Assembly: GCA_038246575.1 (NCBI GenBank)
Contig: JBBRVU010000080.1
Coordinates: 1 to 17,273 of the forward strand
Direction of reading: 5' to 3'
Source: JACCUZ01 sp038246575
GTDB lineage: Bacteria; Actinomycetota; Actinomycetes; JACCUZ01
DNA length: 17,273 bases
Below are positions 1-7,401 of this stretch, piece after piece. The translations under genes were made by a program, and so were the position numbers. The notes under the pieces were generated by a model. It searched no databases. It had not been told where the DNA came from and saw only the letters and a list, made by a program, of their open reading frames with translations. The first letter of the stretch is position 1. Each line of letters starts with the position of its first letter.

Positions 1-101
1 GCGAACGTGGTCGCGATGACCGCGACGGCAGCGACGGCGACACCTGCCCGCCGGGTGCGACGACGCGCCCGCCCGCGAGCGGCCAGCGGCTCGACTGCCA
101 A
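1..101 (-). CDS. Possible N-terminus of a membrane-anchored or secreted protein (partial)
   Basis: A reading frame on the minus strand opens with TTG at 101 and runs off the left edge without a stop. Its translation has an Arg-rich stretch (about residues 9-18) followed by an Ala/Val-rich hydrophobic stretch (about residues 19-31). That pattern fits a signal peptide or signal anchor. No ATG or GTG is available in this frame nearby and no convincing ribosome binding site is seen, so the start is uncertain. It is co-directional with argG but does not resemble an ArgH N-terminus. It could equally be a chance frame in very GC-rich DNA. Confidence 0.27.
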   Translation of the reverse strand, partial: MAVEPLAARGRARRRTRRAGVAVAAVAVIATTF

Positions 102-134
102 ACGTGGTCGACTGCAGGGGGTGTACGTGGTGGC

Positions 135-198
135 GGGCGGGGCTGGCCGCGCTGGTGGGGCTGTGGGACGGGCGGGGCTGGCCTCGCTGGTGGGGCTG
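135..198. repeat. GC-rich tandem repeat downstream of argG, 35-bp period
   Basis: Two 29-nt copies (135-163 and 170-198) differ at a single base (149 versus 184) and start 35 bp apart. A further doubled 9-mer, GGGTCCGCC, follows at 213-230. The plus strand is G-rich with many runs of three or more G. The minus strand, the transcribed sense of argG, is therefore C-rich and relatively G-poor. It lies in the 154-nt gap between argG and the possible partial gene at the left edge. C-rich RNA after a stop codon could serve Rho-dependent termination, but this is inference. Confidence 0.7.
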
Positions 199-255
199 GT
201 GGGGCGGGCGCCGGGTCCGCCGGGTCCGCCGGCCGCGCCGGGGCCGCCCGATGCG

Positions 256-1470
256 TCAGTCGGCCTGGGCCGTGGTGGTCCGGTGGTCGCGCCGGGCGGC
301 CAGCTTGCTCGGGAGCCCCCACAGCTCGACGAAACCCTTGGCCAGGCTCTGGTCGAACACGTCGCCGGAGTCGTAGGTCGCCCACTCGTACTCGTAGAGC
401 GACTCGGGGCTGCGCCGGCCGGTGACGACGGCCCGGCCACCGTGCAGGGTCATCCGGACCTCTCCGCTGACGTGGGCGTTCGCGTCCTCGACGAACGCGT
501 CCAGCGAGCGCTTGAGCGGGGAGAACCACAGGCCGTCGTAGACCAGCTCGCCCCACCGCTGGTCGACGCTGCGCTTGAACCGGGCCAGGTCCTTCTCGAC
601 CGTGACGTTCTCCAGCTCCTGGTGAGCCGTGATGAGGGCGATCGCGCCCGGGGCCTCGTACACCTCGCGGCTCTTGATGCCGACCAGCCGGTCCTCCACC
701 AGGTCCAGCCGACCCACGCCCTGGGCACCGGCACGCCGGTTGAGCTCGAGTACCGCGTCCAGCATCGACACCGGCCTCCCGTCGAGGGCCACCGGCGCAC
801 CGCGCTCGAAGGTGATGACGACCTCGTCGGCCTCGCGGGGCACCGCCGGGTCCGACGTGTAGTCGTACACGTCCTCGATGGGCGCGTTCCAGATGTCCTC
901 GAGGAAGCCGGTCTCGACCGCGCGGCCCCAAAGGTTCTGGTCGATGGAGTACGGCGACTTCTTCGTCACGTCGATCGGCAGCCCCTTCTCGGCGGCGAAC
1001 GCGATCGCCTTGTCCCGGGTCATCCCCGAGTCGCGTACCGGCGCGATGACCCGCAGGTCCGGCGCGAGCGCCCCGACACCCACTTCGAACCGCACCTGGT
1101 CGTTGCCCTTGCCGGTGCAGCCGTGCGCCACCGTCGTCGCGCCGTGGTAGCGCGCCGCCTCCACGAGGTGCTTGACGATCACCGGGCGGGACAGCGCCGA
1201 CACCAGCGGGTACCGGTCCAGGTAGAGGGCGTTGGCCTTCAGCGCCGGCAGGCAGTACTGCTCGGCGTACTCCTCGCGAGCGTCGACCACGATCGACTCC
1301 ACGGCGCCGCAGGCGAGCGCGCGTTCGCGGATCGCGTCCAGGTCCTCACCGCCCTGACCGACGTCGGCGGCCACGGCGACCACATCGGCGCCGTACTGCT
1401 CGGCGATCCAGCCGATGGCGACGGAGGTGTCAAGACCTCCGGAGAAGGCGAGGACGACGCGTTGGGTCAC
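256..1470 (-). CDS. argG: Argininosuccinate synthase
   Basis: Catalyses ATP-dependent condensation of citrulline and aspartate to argininosuccinate, the penultimate step of arginine biosynthesis in the cytoplasm. The 404-aa product has the usual length of the short bacterial form. The ATP-pyrophosphatase P-loop AFSGGLDTS is at residues 8-16, and the family signature GCTGKGNDQVRFE lies around residues 117-129 in the substrate-binding region. The start is GTG at 1470, which overlaps the argR stop by 4 nt (GTGA) and implies translational coupling. It is the last recognisable gene of the arg cluster in this window. The argH gene that often follows is not seen in the remaining 255 nt. Confidence 0.97.
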   Translation of the reverse strand: MTQRVVLAFSGGLDTSVAIGWIAEQYGADVVAVAADVGQGGEDLDAIRERALACGAVESIVVDAREEYAEQYCLPALKANALYLDRYPLVSALSRPVIVKHLVEAARYHGATTVAHGCTGKGNDQVRFEVGVGALAPDLRVIAPVRDSGMTRDKAIAFAAEKGLPIDVTKKSPYSIDQNLWGRAVETGFLEDIWNAPIEDVYDYTSDPAVPREADEVVITFERGAPVALDGRPVSMLDAVLELNRRAGAQGVGRLDLVEDRLVGIKSREVYEAPGAIALITAHQELENVTVEKDLARFKRSVDQRWGELVYDGLWFSPLKRSLDAFVEDANAHVSGEVRMTLHGGRAVVTGRRSPESLYEYEWATYDSGDVFDQSLAKGFVELWGLPSKLAARRDHRTTTAQAD

Positions 1471-2069
1471 GGGAGCTCTCCATTGGTGGGTGCGGCATTC
1501 GGGAGTACATGGTCGGGTGGGATGTGGTCCGCCGGTGCAGGGTTGCCCGGAACAGCGTTCGCGCCGGCCGGGTTGGCGAGGTCGAGCATCCGCTCGGCCA
1601 GGGCTTCTCCCCCGGCCGGGTCGCGGGCGATGAGCAGGACGGTGTCGTCGCCGGCGATGGTGCCGATGACCTCGGTCAGGCCGGAGCGGTCGATCGCCGA
1701 CGCGAGGAACTGCGCGGCGCCCGGCGGCGTGCGCAGCACCACCAGGTTCGCGGACACGTCGGCCGAGACCAGCAGGTCGCCGGCCAGCCGGGACAGCCGC
1801 GCGGTCGCCTCCCCGTTGACCGGGGCGACCCGCGGCGTCGGGTCGCCGCCCTCGGCGGGCACGGCGTAGACCAGGTCACCCTCGGGGTCGCGGATCTTCA
1901 CCGCGCCGAGCTCGTCGAGGTCGCGGGAGAGCGTCGTCTGGGTGACGGCCACCCCGTCGTCGGAGAGCAGGGTCACGAGCTCCGCCTGCGAACGCACGCG
2001 ACGGGTCTCGAGCAGCTCGACGATGCGCCGGTGCCGGGCGGTGCGCGAGGTGGCCAGCTGCGAGCTCAT
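1467..2069 (-). CDS. argR: Arginine repressor ArgR, with an unusual C-terminal tail
   Basis: Arginine-responsive transcriptional repressor; the family forms hexamers that bind ARG boxes when arginine is abundant. The N-terminal winged-helix region covers about residues 8-75, with the recognition-helix signature QTTLSRDLDELGAVK. The C-terminal oligomerisation and arginine-binding domain covers about residues 85-165 and includes GTIAGDDTVLLI. Family members are usually about 150-170 aa. This one has 200 aa because of a Pro/Asn/Ala-rich, low-complexity tail from about residue 166. The start is ATG at 2069 with GGGAGG six nt upstream. It sits between argF and argG, so it is probably autoregulated through the argC operator. 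Confidence 0.95.
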   Translation of the reverse strand: MSSQLATSRTARHRRIVELLETRRVRSQAELVTLLSDDGVAVTQTTLSRDLDELGAVKIRDPEGDLVYAVPAEGGDPTPRVAPVNGEATARLSRLAGDLLVSADVSANLVVLRTPPGAAQFLASAIDRSGLTEVIGTIAGDDTVLLIARDPAGGEALAERMLDLANPAGANAVPGNPAPADHIPPDHVLPNAAPTNGELP

Positions 2070-2076
2070 GTGCCGC

Positions 2077-2111
2077 CTCCCGCAAGGCGCCAGAGCCGCG
2101 ACACGCGGGAG
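2077..2111 (-). promoter_or_regulatory. Hairpin that could mask the argR ribosome binding site
   Basis: In the 46-nt argF-argR gap the minus-strand RNA contains CTCCCGC and, 21 nt later, GCGGGAG. This is a perfect 7-bp inverted repeat (plus-strand arms 2077-2083 and 2105-2111). The 3' arm contains the argR Shine-Dalgarno GGGAGG. Folding would sequester it. Whether the structure matters in the cell is inference. Confidence 0.4.
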
Positions 2112-2115
2112 CTAC

Positions 2116-3039
2116 TCATGCCTGCTCCAGCAGCCAGGTGAGCAGCGCCTTCTGCGCGTGCAGCCGGTTCTCGGCCTCGTCCCACACCAGGCTGGCCGGA
2201 CCGTCGATGACAGCGGCCGCGATCTCCTTGCCGCGGTAGGCCGGCAGGCAGTGCAGCACGACCGCGTCGGCGGCGGCCCGGGCGAGCGCGGCCTCGTCCA
2301 CCGCGTACGGCAGGAAGGGCGCTGTCCGTGCGTCGGACTCGCCCTCCTGGCCCATCGACACCCAGGTGTCGGTCGCCAGGACGTCGGCGCCGTCAGCTGC
2401 GGCGTGCGGGTCACGGACGTGGGTCGCCGACCCACCGGTGTCGGCGGCGATCTTCTGCGCCGCGGCGAGGATGGCAGGGTCGGGGTCGTAGCCCTCGGGC
2501 GACCCGACCCGCACGTGCATACCGGCGACCGCGCCACCGAGCAGGAAGGAGTGCGCCATGTTGTTGGCGCCGTCGCCGAGGTAGGTCAGACTCAGCCCGG
2601 CCAGGGCTCCCTTGTGCGCGCGAACGGTCTGCAGGTCGGCCAGGATCTGGCACGGGTGGAACTCGTCGGTGAGCGCGTTGACCACGGGTACGCGGCTGAC
2701 GCCGGCCATCGCCTCGATCCGGTCCTGGCCGAAGGTTCGCCAGACGATGGCTGCGCACTGCCGGTCGAGCACCCGGGTGGTGTCCTCGATCGGCTCGCCC
2801 CGGCCGAGCTGGGTTGTCGCGGAGTCGATGACGAGCGGGTAGCCGCCGAGCTCGGCGATGCCCACGCAGAACGAGACGCGGGTCCGGGTCGACGGCTTGT
2901 CGAAGATGACGGCAACTGCGCGCGGGCCGACCAGCGGCTGCGTGTGGTGATGGTCGGCCTTCATCCGGTCGGCAAGGTCGAGGATCTCGGCCTGCTCGGC
3001 GGTGCTGAGGTCGTCGTCGCGCAGGAAGTGGCGAGGCAT
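2116..3039 (-). CDS. argF: Ornithine carbamoyltransferase
   Basis: Transfers the carbamoyl group from carbamoyl phosphate to ornithine to give citrulline. The 307-aa length is typical. The carbamoyl-phosphate-binding motif STRTR is at residues 50-54, HPCQ at 128-131, the ornithine-loop SMG at 228-230 and the catalytic HCLPA at 263-267. HPCQ and HCLP separate it from aspartate carbamoyltransferase. The start is ATG at 3039, 3 nt after the argD stop, so it is likely translated by re-initiation from argD. No strong separate Shine-Dalgarno is evident. A possible RBS-masking hairpin follows before argR. Confidence 0.97.
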   Translation of the reverse strand: MPRHFLRDDDLSTAEQAEILDLADRMKADHHHTQPLVGPRAVAVIFDKPSTRTRVSFCVGIAELGGYPLVIDSATTQLGRGEPIEDTTRVLDRQCAAIVWRTFGQDRIEAMAGVSRVPVVNALTDEFHPCQILADLQTVRAHKGALAGLSLTYLGDGANNMAHSFLLGGAVAGMHVRVGSPEGYDPDPAILAAAQKIAADTGGSATHVRDPHAAADGADVLATDTWVSMGQEGESDARTAPFLPYAVDEAALARAAADAVVLHCLPAYRGKEIAAAVIDGPASLVWDEAENRLHAQKALLTWLLEQA

Positions 3040-3042
3040 GGG

Positions 3043-4245
3043 TCAGGAGTCCGTTCCGTCGGTGGCCGTCAGCGGGACGGTAGCGGCCGCGGCCGCCGAG
3101 TCCAGGACACCGGGCAGGGCGGCGAGAAACGCGTCGGCCTGCGCGTCGGTCAGCACCAGCGGCGGCACCAGCCGGATGTCGGCCGGACCGACCGCGTTGA
3201 CGAGGAAGCCGCTGTCCCGCGCGGCTCCCTCGACGGCAGCCGCGCAGGGTGTGGTCAACGTGAACGCGAGCATCAGTCCGAGCCCGCGCGTCGAGGACAC
3301 CATCGGGTGACCGAGGTTGTCGATGCCGCTGCGCAGCCGTCCGCCCAGGGCGGTCGCCCGCTCCAGCAGCCCCTCCTTCTCCACTGTGTCGAGGACGGCC
3401 AGTGCGGCGGCGCACGCGATCGGGTTGCCGCCGAACGTGGTGCCGTGCTGACCAGGACCGAGCAATGACGCGGCGTCACCGAAAGCGATGCAGGCACCGA
3501 TCGGCAGTCCCCCACCGAGCCCCTTGGCGAGCGTCATCACGTCGGGGGCAACGTCGTCGTGCTGGTGGGCGAACCACTTGCCCGTACGCGCGATGCCGGT
3601 CTGCACCTCGTCGAGGACGAGCAGCGCGCCGGCATCACGGGTGGCGTCGCGGGCCGCGGCCAGATATCCGGCCGGGGGCACGACGACCCCGCCCTCCCCT
3701 TGCACCGGCTCGAGGAACACCGCCGCGGTCGCCGGACCGACCGCTGCGGCCAGAGCCGTGCTGTCGCCGTACGGCACGAAGGTCACGCCCTCGGGCAGCG
3801 GCTCGAACGGCTCCCGCTTGGTCGGCTGCCCGGTCAGGGCGAGCGCCCCCATGGTGCGGCCGTGGAACGCGCCGTCGGTTGCCAGCACCGATGGACGACC
3901 CGTGCGCCGGGCCAGCTTGAACGCGGCCTCGTTTGCCTCCGCACCGCTGTTGGCGAAGAAGACCCGGCCGTCCCGGCCGGCCAGGTCGAGCAACCGCTCC
4001 GCCAGCTCGAGGGACGTCTCGTTGGCGACGAGGTTCGACGTGTGCCCGAGGGTCGTCACCTGCCGCGTCACAGCGTCGACAACTGCTGGATGGGCATGGC
4101 CGAGCGCGTTCACGGCAATGCCTGCGACGAGGTCGACGTAGTCGCGACCCTGGTCGTCCCAGACCTGCGCGCCGGACCCGCGCACGAGAGTGAGAGTGGG
4201 CTCGGCGTACGTCGGGAGCATCGCGTCCTGCCACCGCGTACTCAT
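3043..4245 (-). CDS. argD: Acetylornithine aminotransferase
   Basis: PLP-dependent class III aminotransferase that converts N-acetylglutamate semialdehyde plus glutamate to N-acetylornithine and 2-oxoglutarate. The open frame extends far upstream, but the start is placed at ATG 4245. This gives a 400-aa product beginning MSTRWQDAML, of normal family length, with a 4-nt ATGA overlap with the argB stop. The cofactor-binding SGAEANEAA is at about residues 100-108, the LDEVQTG aspartate at 212 and the Schiff-base lysine at 241 in TLAKGLGGGLPIG. GTTFGGNP lies at 268-275. It might also act on succinyl-diaminopimelate, as some ArgD enzymes do; that cannot be judged here. Confidence 0.96.
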   Translation of the reverse strand: MSTRWQDAMLPTYAEPTLTLVRGSGAQVWDDQGRDYVDLVAGIAVNALGHAHPAVVDAVTRQVTTLGHTSNLVANETSLELAERLLDLAGRDGRVFFANSGAEANEAAFKLARRTGRPSVLATDGAFHGRTMGALALTGQPTKREPFEPLPEGVTFVPYGDSTALAAAVGPATAAVFLEPVQGEGGVVVPPAGYLAAARDATRDAGALLVLDEVQTGIARTGKWFAHQHDDVAPDVMTLAKGLGGGLPIGACIAFGDAASLLGPGQHGTTFGGNPIACAAALAVLDTVEKEGLLERATALGGRLRSGIDNLGHPMVSSTRGLGLMLAFTLTTPCAAAVEGAARDSGFLVNAVGPADIRLVPPLVLTDAQADAFLAALPGVLDSAAAAATVPLTATDGTDS

Positions 4246-5147
4246 GCGTGCACCTCCGTGCCGACGCCCTCGTCGGTGAAGACCTCGACCAGCAGCGCGT
4301 GCGGCACTCGCCCGTCGATGATGTGCGCCTTCGGCACACCGCCGCGCACCGCGCGCAGGCAGGCCGCCATCTTCGGCACCATGCCGGTGGACAGTGACGG
4401 CAGCATCGCCTCCAGCTCGTCGGCACCGATGCTGCTGATCACGTCGTCGGGCGAGGGTGCGTCGGCGCCGGTTCCCCAGCCCGAGTACAGGCCCTCCACG
4501 TCGGTGAGGACGATCAGCTTCTCGGCGTCGAGCGCGACTGCGAGGGCGGCCGCCGCGGTGTCGGCGTTGACGTTGTAGATCTCGCCGGCGGCACTGGCCG
4601 AACCGCGAGCGACACTGGAGACAATGGGGATCCGACCGTCGGCCACGAGACCGCGCACTACCCCGGGGTCGACCTGGACCACGTCGCCGACGAGACCGAG
4701 GTCGACCGCCTGGCCGTCGACCTCGAGCAGGTGCTGCTCGGCCGTGAACAGGTTCGCGTCCTCGCCGGAGAGACCGACGGCGAACGGCCCGTGGGCGTTG
4801 ACCAGGCCGACGATCTCGCGCTGCACCTGACCGACGAGCACCATCCGCACGATGTCCATCGCCTCGGGTGTGGTGACCCGGTGCCCGGACGCGAATGCCG
4901 TCTCGATGCCCAGCTTCTCGAGGTGCGCGGTGATCTGCGGGCCGCCACCGTGCACGACCACCGGCCGCAGCCCGACGTAGCGCAGGAACACCACGTCCTC
5001 GGCGAAGGCCTGCTGCAGCGCGGTGTCCGTCATCGCGTTGCCGCCGAACTTCACCACGACGGTGCGTCCGTGGAAGCGCTCCAGCCACGGGAGCGCCTCG
5101 ACGAGCAGGCCCGCCTTTTCCAGGGCGGCAGCGTGCCGGTTGCTCAC
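4242..5147 (-). CDS. argB: Acetylglutamate kinase
   Basis: Phosphorylates N-acetylglutamate with ATP. It is commonly the arginine-sensitive step of the cycle. The frame is open further upstream; I place the start at GTG 5147, giving a 301-aa protein beginning MSNRHAAALE, with AGGAG about 8 nt before it. The amino-acid kinase fold is marked by KFGGNAM (33-39), VHGGGPQI (65-72), the NVNADTAAAALA segment near residue 190 and KLIVLTDVEGLY. The N-terminal helix before KFGG is the type found in arginine-inhibited hexameric enzymes, so feedback inhibition is likely but inferred. It lies 25 nt after argJ and overlaps argD by 4 nt. Confidence 0.96.
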   Translation of the reverse strand: MSNRHAAALEKAGLLVEALPWLERFHGRTVVVKFGGNAMTDTALQQAFAEDVVFLRYVGLRPVVVHGGGPQITAHLEKLGIETAFASGHRVTTPEAMDIVRMVLVGQVQREIVGLVNAHGPFAVGLSGEDANLFTAEQHLLEVDGQAVDLGLVGDVVQVDPGVVRGLVADGRIPIVSSVARGSASAAGEIYNVNADTAAAALAVALDAEKLIVLTDVEGLYSGWGTGADAPSPDDVISSIGADELEAMLPSLSTGMVPKMAACLRAVRGGVPKAHIIDGRVPHALLVEVFTDEGVGTEVHA

Positions 5148-5172
5148 TGCGGTGCTCCTCGGAGGTCGCGGG

Positions 5173-6324
5173 TCATGTCGAGTAGGCCGAGTTCTCATGG
5201 ACGTACGTCGTGGTGAGGTCGTTGGTCCAGACGGTGGCCTCGGCGTCACCGGCAGCGAGGTCGAGCACGATGGAGACCTCGCGGCCGGAGAGGTCGACCT
5301 TGCCGCGGTCCTCGGCGGCCATGCCGTTGCGACAGACCCAGACCTCGTTGAGCGACACGGCCATCCGGTCGGCGTCGAAGGCCGCATCGGTCGTGCCGGC
5401 CGCGGCGAGCACCCGGCCCCAGTTGGGGTCCTCGCCGTAGAGCGCGCACTTGAGCAGGTTGCTGCGGGCGACGGCGCGGGCCACGGTGACGGCGTCTGAC
5501 TCTGCGGCCGCGTGGGCCACCGTGATCGCGATCGACTTGGTCGCCCCCTCGGCGTCGTCGATCAGCTGCCGGGCGAGGTCGGCGCAGACGGCAGTCACCG
5601 CCTCGGCGAGCACCTCCTCGTCAGGCGTCACCCCCGAGGCACCGGACGCAAGCAGCAGGACTGTGTCGTTGGTCGACATGCAGCCGTCGGAGTCGATGCG
5701 GTCGAAGGTGGTGGCGGTCGCCGCGCGCAGCACCCGGTCGAGAGTCGCGGCCTCGACGACGGAGTCGGTCGTGAGCACGCACAGCATCGTCGCCAGGCCG
5801 GGGGCCAGCATGCCGGCACCCTTCGCCATGCCGCCGACGGTGAAGCCGTCGACGGACGCGACGGACTGCTTCGGGACGCTGTCGGTTGTCATGATGGCCC
5901 GCGCGGCGTCGTCGGCGCCCTCCGGCGACAGGATGCCGACGGCTTCGTCGAGCCCGGCGAGCAGCCGGTCCATGGGCAGCCGGTCGCCGATCAGGCCGGT
6001 GGAACAGACCGCGACGTCGGTCGCGGACAGCTCAAGCGCCATCGCGGCCCACTCGGCGGTGGCGTGGGTGTCCTGGAACCCGGCCGGGCCGGTGCAGGCG
6101 TTGGCGCCGCCGGAGTTGAGCACCACGGCGTCGACCCGGCCGTCGGCGAGCACCTGCTGGGTCCAGAGCACCGGTGCTGCCTTGACCCGGTTGCCGGTGA
6201 CGACGACGGCAGCCGAGTGCTGCGGGCCGTCGTTGACGACGAGCGCTACGTCGAGCAGGCCGGACGTCTTGAGGCCGGCCGAGGCGGCGGAGGCCCGGAA
6301 TCCGCGGGCAGCGGTGACGCTCAC
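5173..6324 (-). CDS. argJ: Bifunctional ornithine acetyltransferase / N-acetylglutamate synthase
   Basis: Recycles the acetyl group from acetylornithine to glutamate, and in bifunctional members also uses acetyl-CoA. The 383-aa product starts at GTG 6324, giving a 4-nt GTGA overlap with the argC stop. The self-cleavage region KGAGMLAPGLATML is at residues 168-181; cleavage is expected between Ala178 and Thr179, making Thr179 the N-terminal nucleophile of the beta chain. NSGGANACTG (70-79) and STGLIGDRLPM (108-118) are the usual alpha-chain signatures. Mono- and bifunctional forms cannot be told apart by motif. Presence of argJ implies the cyclic, acetyl-recycling version of the pathway. Confidence 0.96.
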   Translation of the reverse strand: MSVTAARGFRASAASAGLKTSGLLDVALVVNDGPQHSAAVVVTGNRVKAAPVLWTQQVLADGRVDAVVLNSGGANACTGPAGFQDTHATAEWAAMALELSATDVAVCSTGLIGDRLPMDRLLAGLDEAVGILSPEGADDAARAIMTTDSVPKQSVASVDGFTVGGMAKGAGMLAPGLATMLCVLTTDSVVEAATLDRVLRAATATTFDRIDSDGCMSTNDTVLLLASGASGVTPDEEVLAEAVTAVCADLARQLIDDAEGATKSIAITVAHAAAESDAVTVARAVARSNLLKCALYGEDPNWGRVLAAAGTTDAAFDADRMAVSLNEVWVCRNGMAAEDRGKVDLSGREVSIVLDLAAGDAEATVWTNDLTTTYVHENSAYST

Positions 6325-7358
6325 GGCGCGACTCCGCTCGAGGACAGACCCGCGGTCTCCTCGAGGCCGAGGACGAGGTTCGCGTTCTGGATCGCCTGCC
6401 CGGCTGCGCCCTTGACGAGGTTGTCCAGCGCCGCGACGACGACGGCCCGGCCGGCGTGCTCGTCGGCGGCGACCTGCAGGTGGACGCTGTTGCTGCCGGC
6501 CGTGGCCGTGGTCGCGGGCCACGCTCCCGCCGCAAGGACATGCACGAAGGGCTCGTCCGCGTAGGCCTCGATCAGCGCCTCCCGCAGGGCGGACGTTGTG
6601 GCGCCGGCGGCCAGCCGTGCGGTGGACGTGGCGAGGATCCCGCGGGGCATCGGCGCGAGCACCGGCGTGAAGCTGAGCGTCACCGGCGCACCGGCGGCGC
6701 CGGAGAGCGCCTGCTCCATCTCTGGGGTGTGCTGGTGGGTGCCGCCGGCCTTGTACGCCGACAGCGACCCGATCACCTCGCTGGCCATCAGCCCGGCCGT
6801 CTCCTTGCGGCCCGCACCTGACGTCCCCGATGCCGCGACGACCACGACGTCGGCCGCCTCGACCAGGTTGGCCGCCAGCAGCGGCGCAAGACCGAGGATG
6901 ACCGAGGTCGGGTAGCAGCCGGGGTTGGCGATGCGGGTGCTGGCGGTGATCAGGGGCCGGGCGCCGGCGAGCTCGGGCAGGCCGTACGTCCAGGAACCCG
7001 CGTGCTCGCCGCCGTAGTACTGGGTCCAGGCCGCGGGGTCGGCAAGGCGGAAGTCGGCGCCGAGGTCGACGACCGGCAGGCTGTCGGGCAGCTCCGCGAC
7101 CAGCGCGGCGGACTCGCCGTGCGGCAGGGCCAGCAGCACGAGGTCGGCCTCGGCCAGCGCGGCGGCATCGGTGTCGTCGAAGGTCGTCGCCGAGAGCGAC
7201 GGCAGCTGCGGGTGCAGGTCGGTGACCGGCCGGCCAGCGGCGCGACCGGCCGCGACCGGGCCGATGGACAGGTCCGGGTGCGCGAGGAGCAGCCGCAGCA
7301 GCTCACCGCCGGCGTACCCACTCGCACCTGCAACGGCGACGGTGTATCCCACTCGCAT
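6321..7358 (-). CDS. argC: N-acetyl-gamma-glutamyl-phosphate reductase
   Basis: NADPH-dependent reduction of N-acetylglutamyl phosphate to the semialdehyde. The NADP-binding GASGYAGGELLRL is near residues 11-23 and the catalytic cysteine is Cys148 in NPGCYPT. A TTG at 7388 would extend the frame by 10 residues (MHRHAPHRIL), but ATG at 7358 gives the family's usual length (345 aa) and a normal N-terminus, so I prefer it. No clear Shine-Dalgarno precedes this ATG. It is the first arg gene of the cluster. Its start codon lies within one of two ARG-box-like palindromes, so ArgR probably controls the operon here. Confidence 0.95.
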   Translation of the reverse strand: MRVGYTVAVAGASGYAGGELLRLLLAHPDLSIGPVAAGRAAGRPVTDLHPQLPSLSATTFDDTDAAALAEADLVLLALPHGESAALVAELPDSLPVVDLGADFRLADPAAWTQYYGGEHAGSWTYGLPELAGARPLITASTRIANPGCYPTSVILGLAPLLAANLVEAADVVVVAASGTSGAGRKETAGLMASEVIGSLSAYKAGGTHQHTPEMEQALSGAAGAPVTLSFTPVLAPMPRGILATSTARLAAGATTSALREALIEAYADEPFVHVLAAGAWPATTATAGSNSVHLQVAADEHAGRAVVVAALDNLVKGAAGQAIQNANLVLGLEETAGLSSSGVAP

Positions 7359-7386
7359 GAGTATGCGGTGTGGAGCATGTCTATGC
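7354..7386 (-). promoter_or_regulatory. Putative tandem ARG boxes (ArgR operator) at argC
   Basis: Two short perfect palindromes have the half-site/4-nt/half-site layout of ARG boxes. Box 1 at 7354-7367 is CGCAT-GAGT-ATGCG. Box 2 at 7375-7386 is GCAT-GTCT-ATGC, followed by A. Their centres (7360.5 and 7380.5) are 20 bp apart, close to the roughly 21 bp seen for paired boxes in well-studied ArgR systems. Box 1 covers the argC start codon. Box 2 lies in the 43-nt gap after the SDR gene. argR in the same cluster supports autoregulation. A promoter must overlap this region, but I could not place its hexamers with confidence. Confidence 0.65.
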
Positions 7387-7401
7387 AAACCGGGTCACTT
7401 A

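Noticed and set aside
7..1869. Long plus-strand open frame (620 codons) antisense to argG/argR
   Set aside because: It is the mirror of confidently identified argG and argR in GC-rich DNA, with Arg/Gly/Pro/Val-rich composition and no family signature.
1942..3468. Long plus-strand open frame antisense to argR, argF and argD
   Set aside because: Composition is typical of a shadow frame, and three real enzymes occupy the other strand.
7359..7388. Ten-residue N-terminal extension of ArgC from TTG 7388
   Set aside because: It would place the start upstream of the normal ArgC N-terminus, uses a rare start codon and overlaps the ARG boxes. ATG 7358 gives family length.
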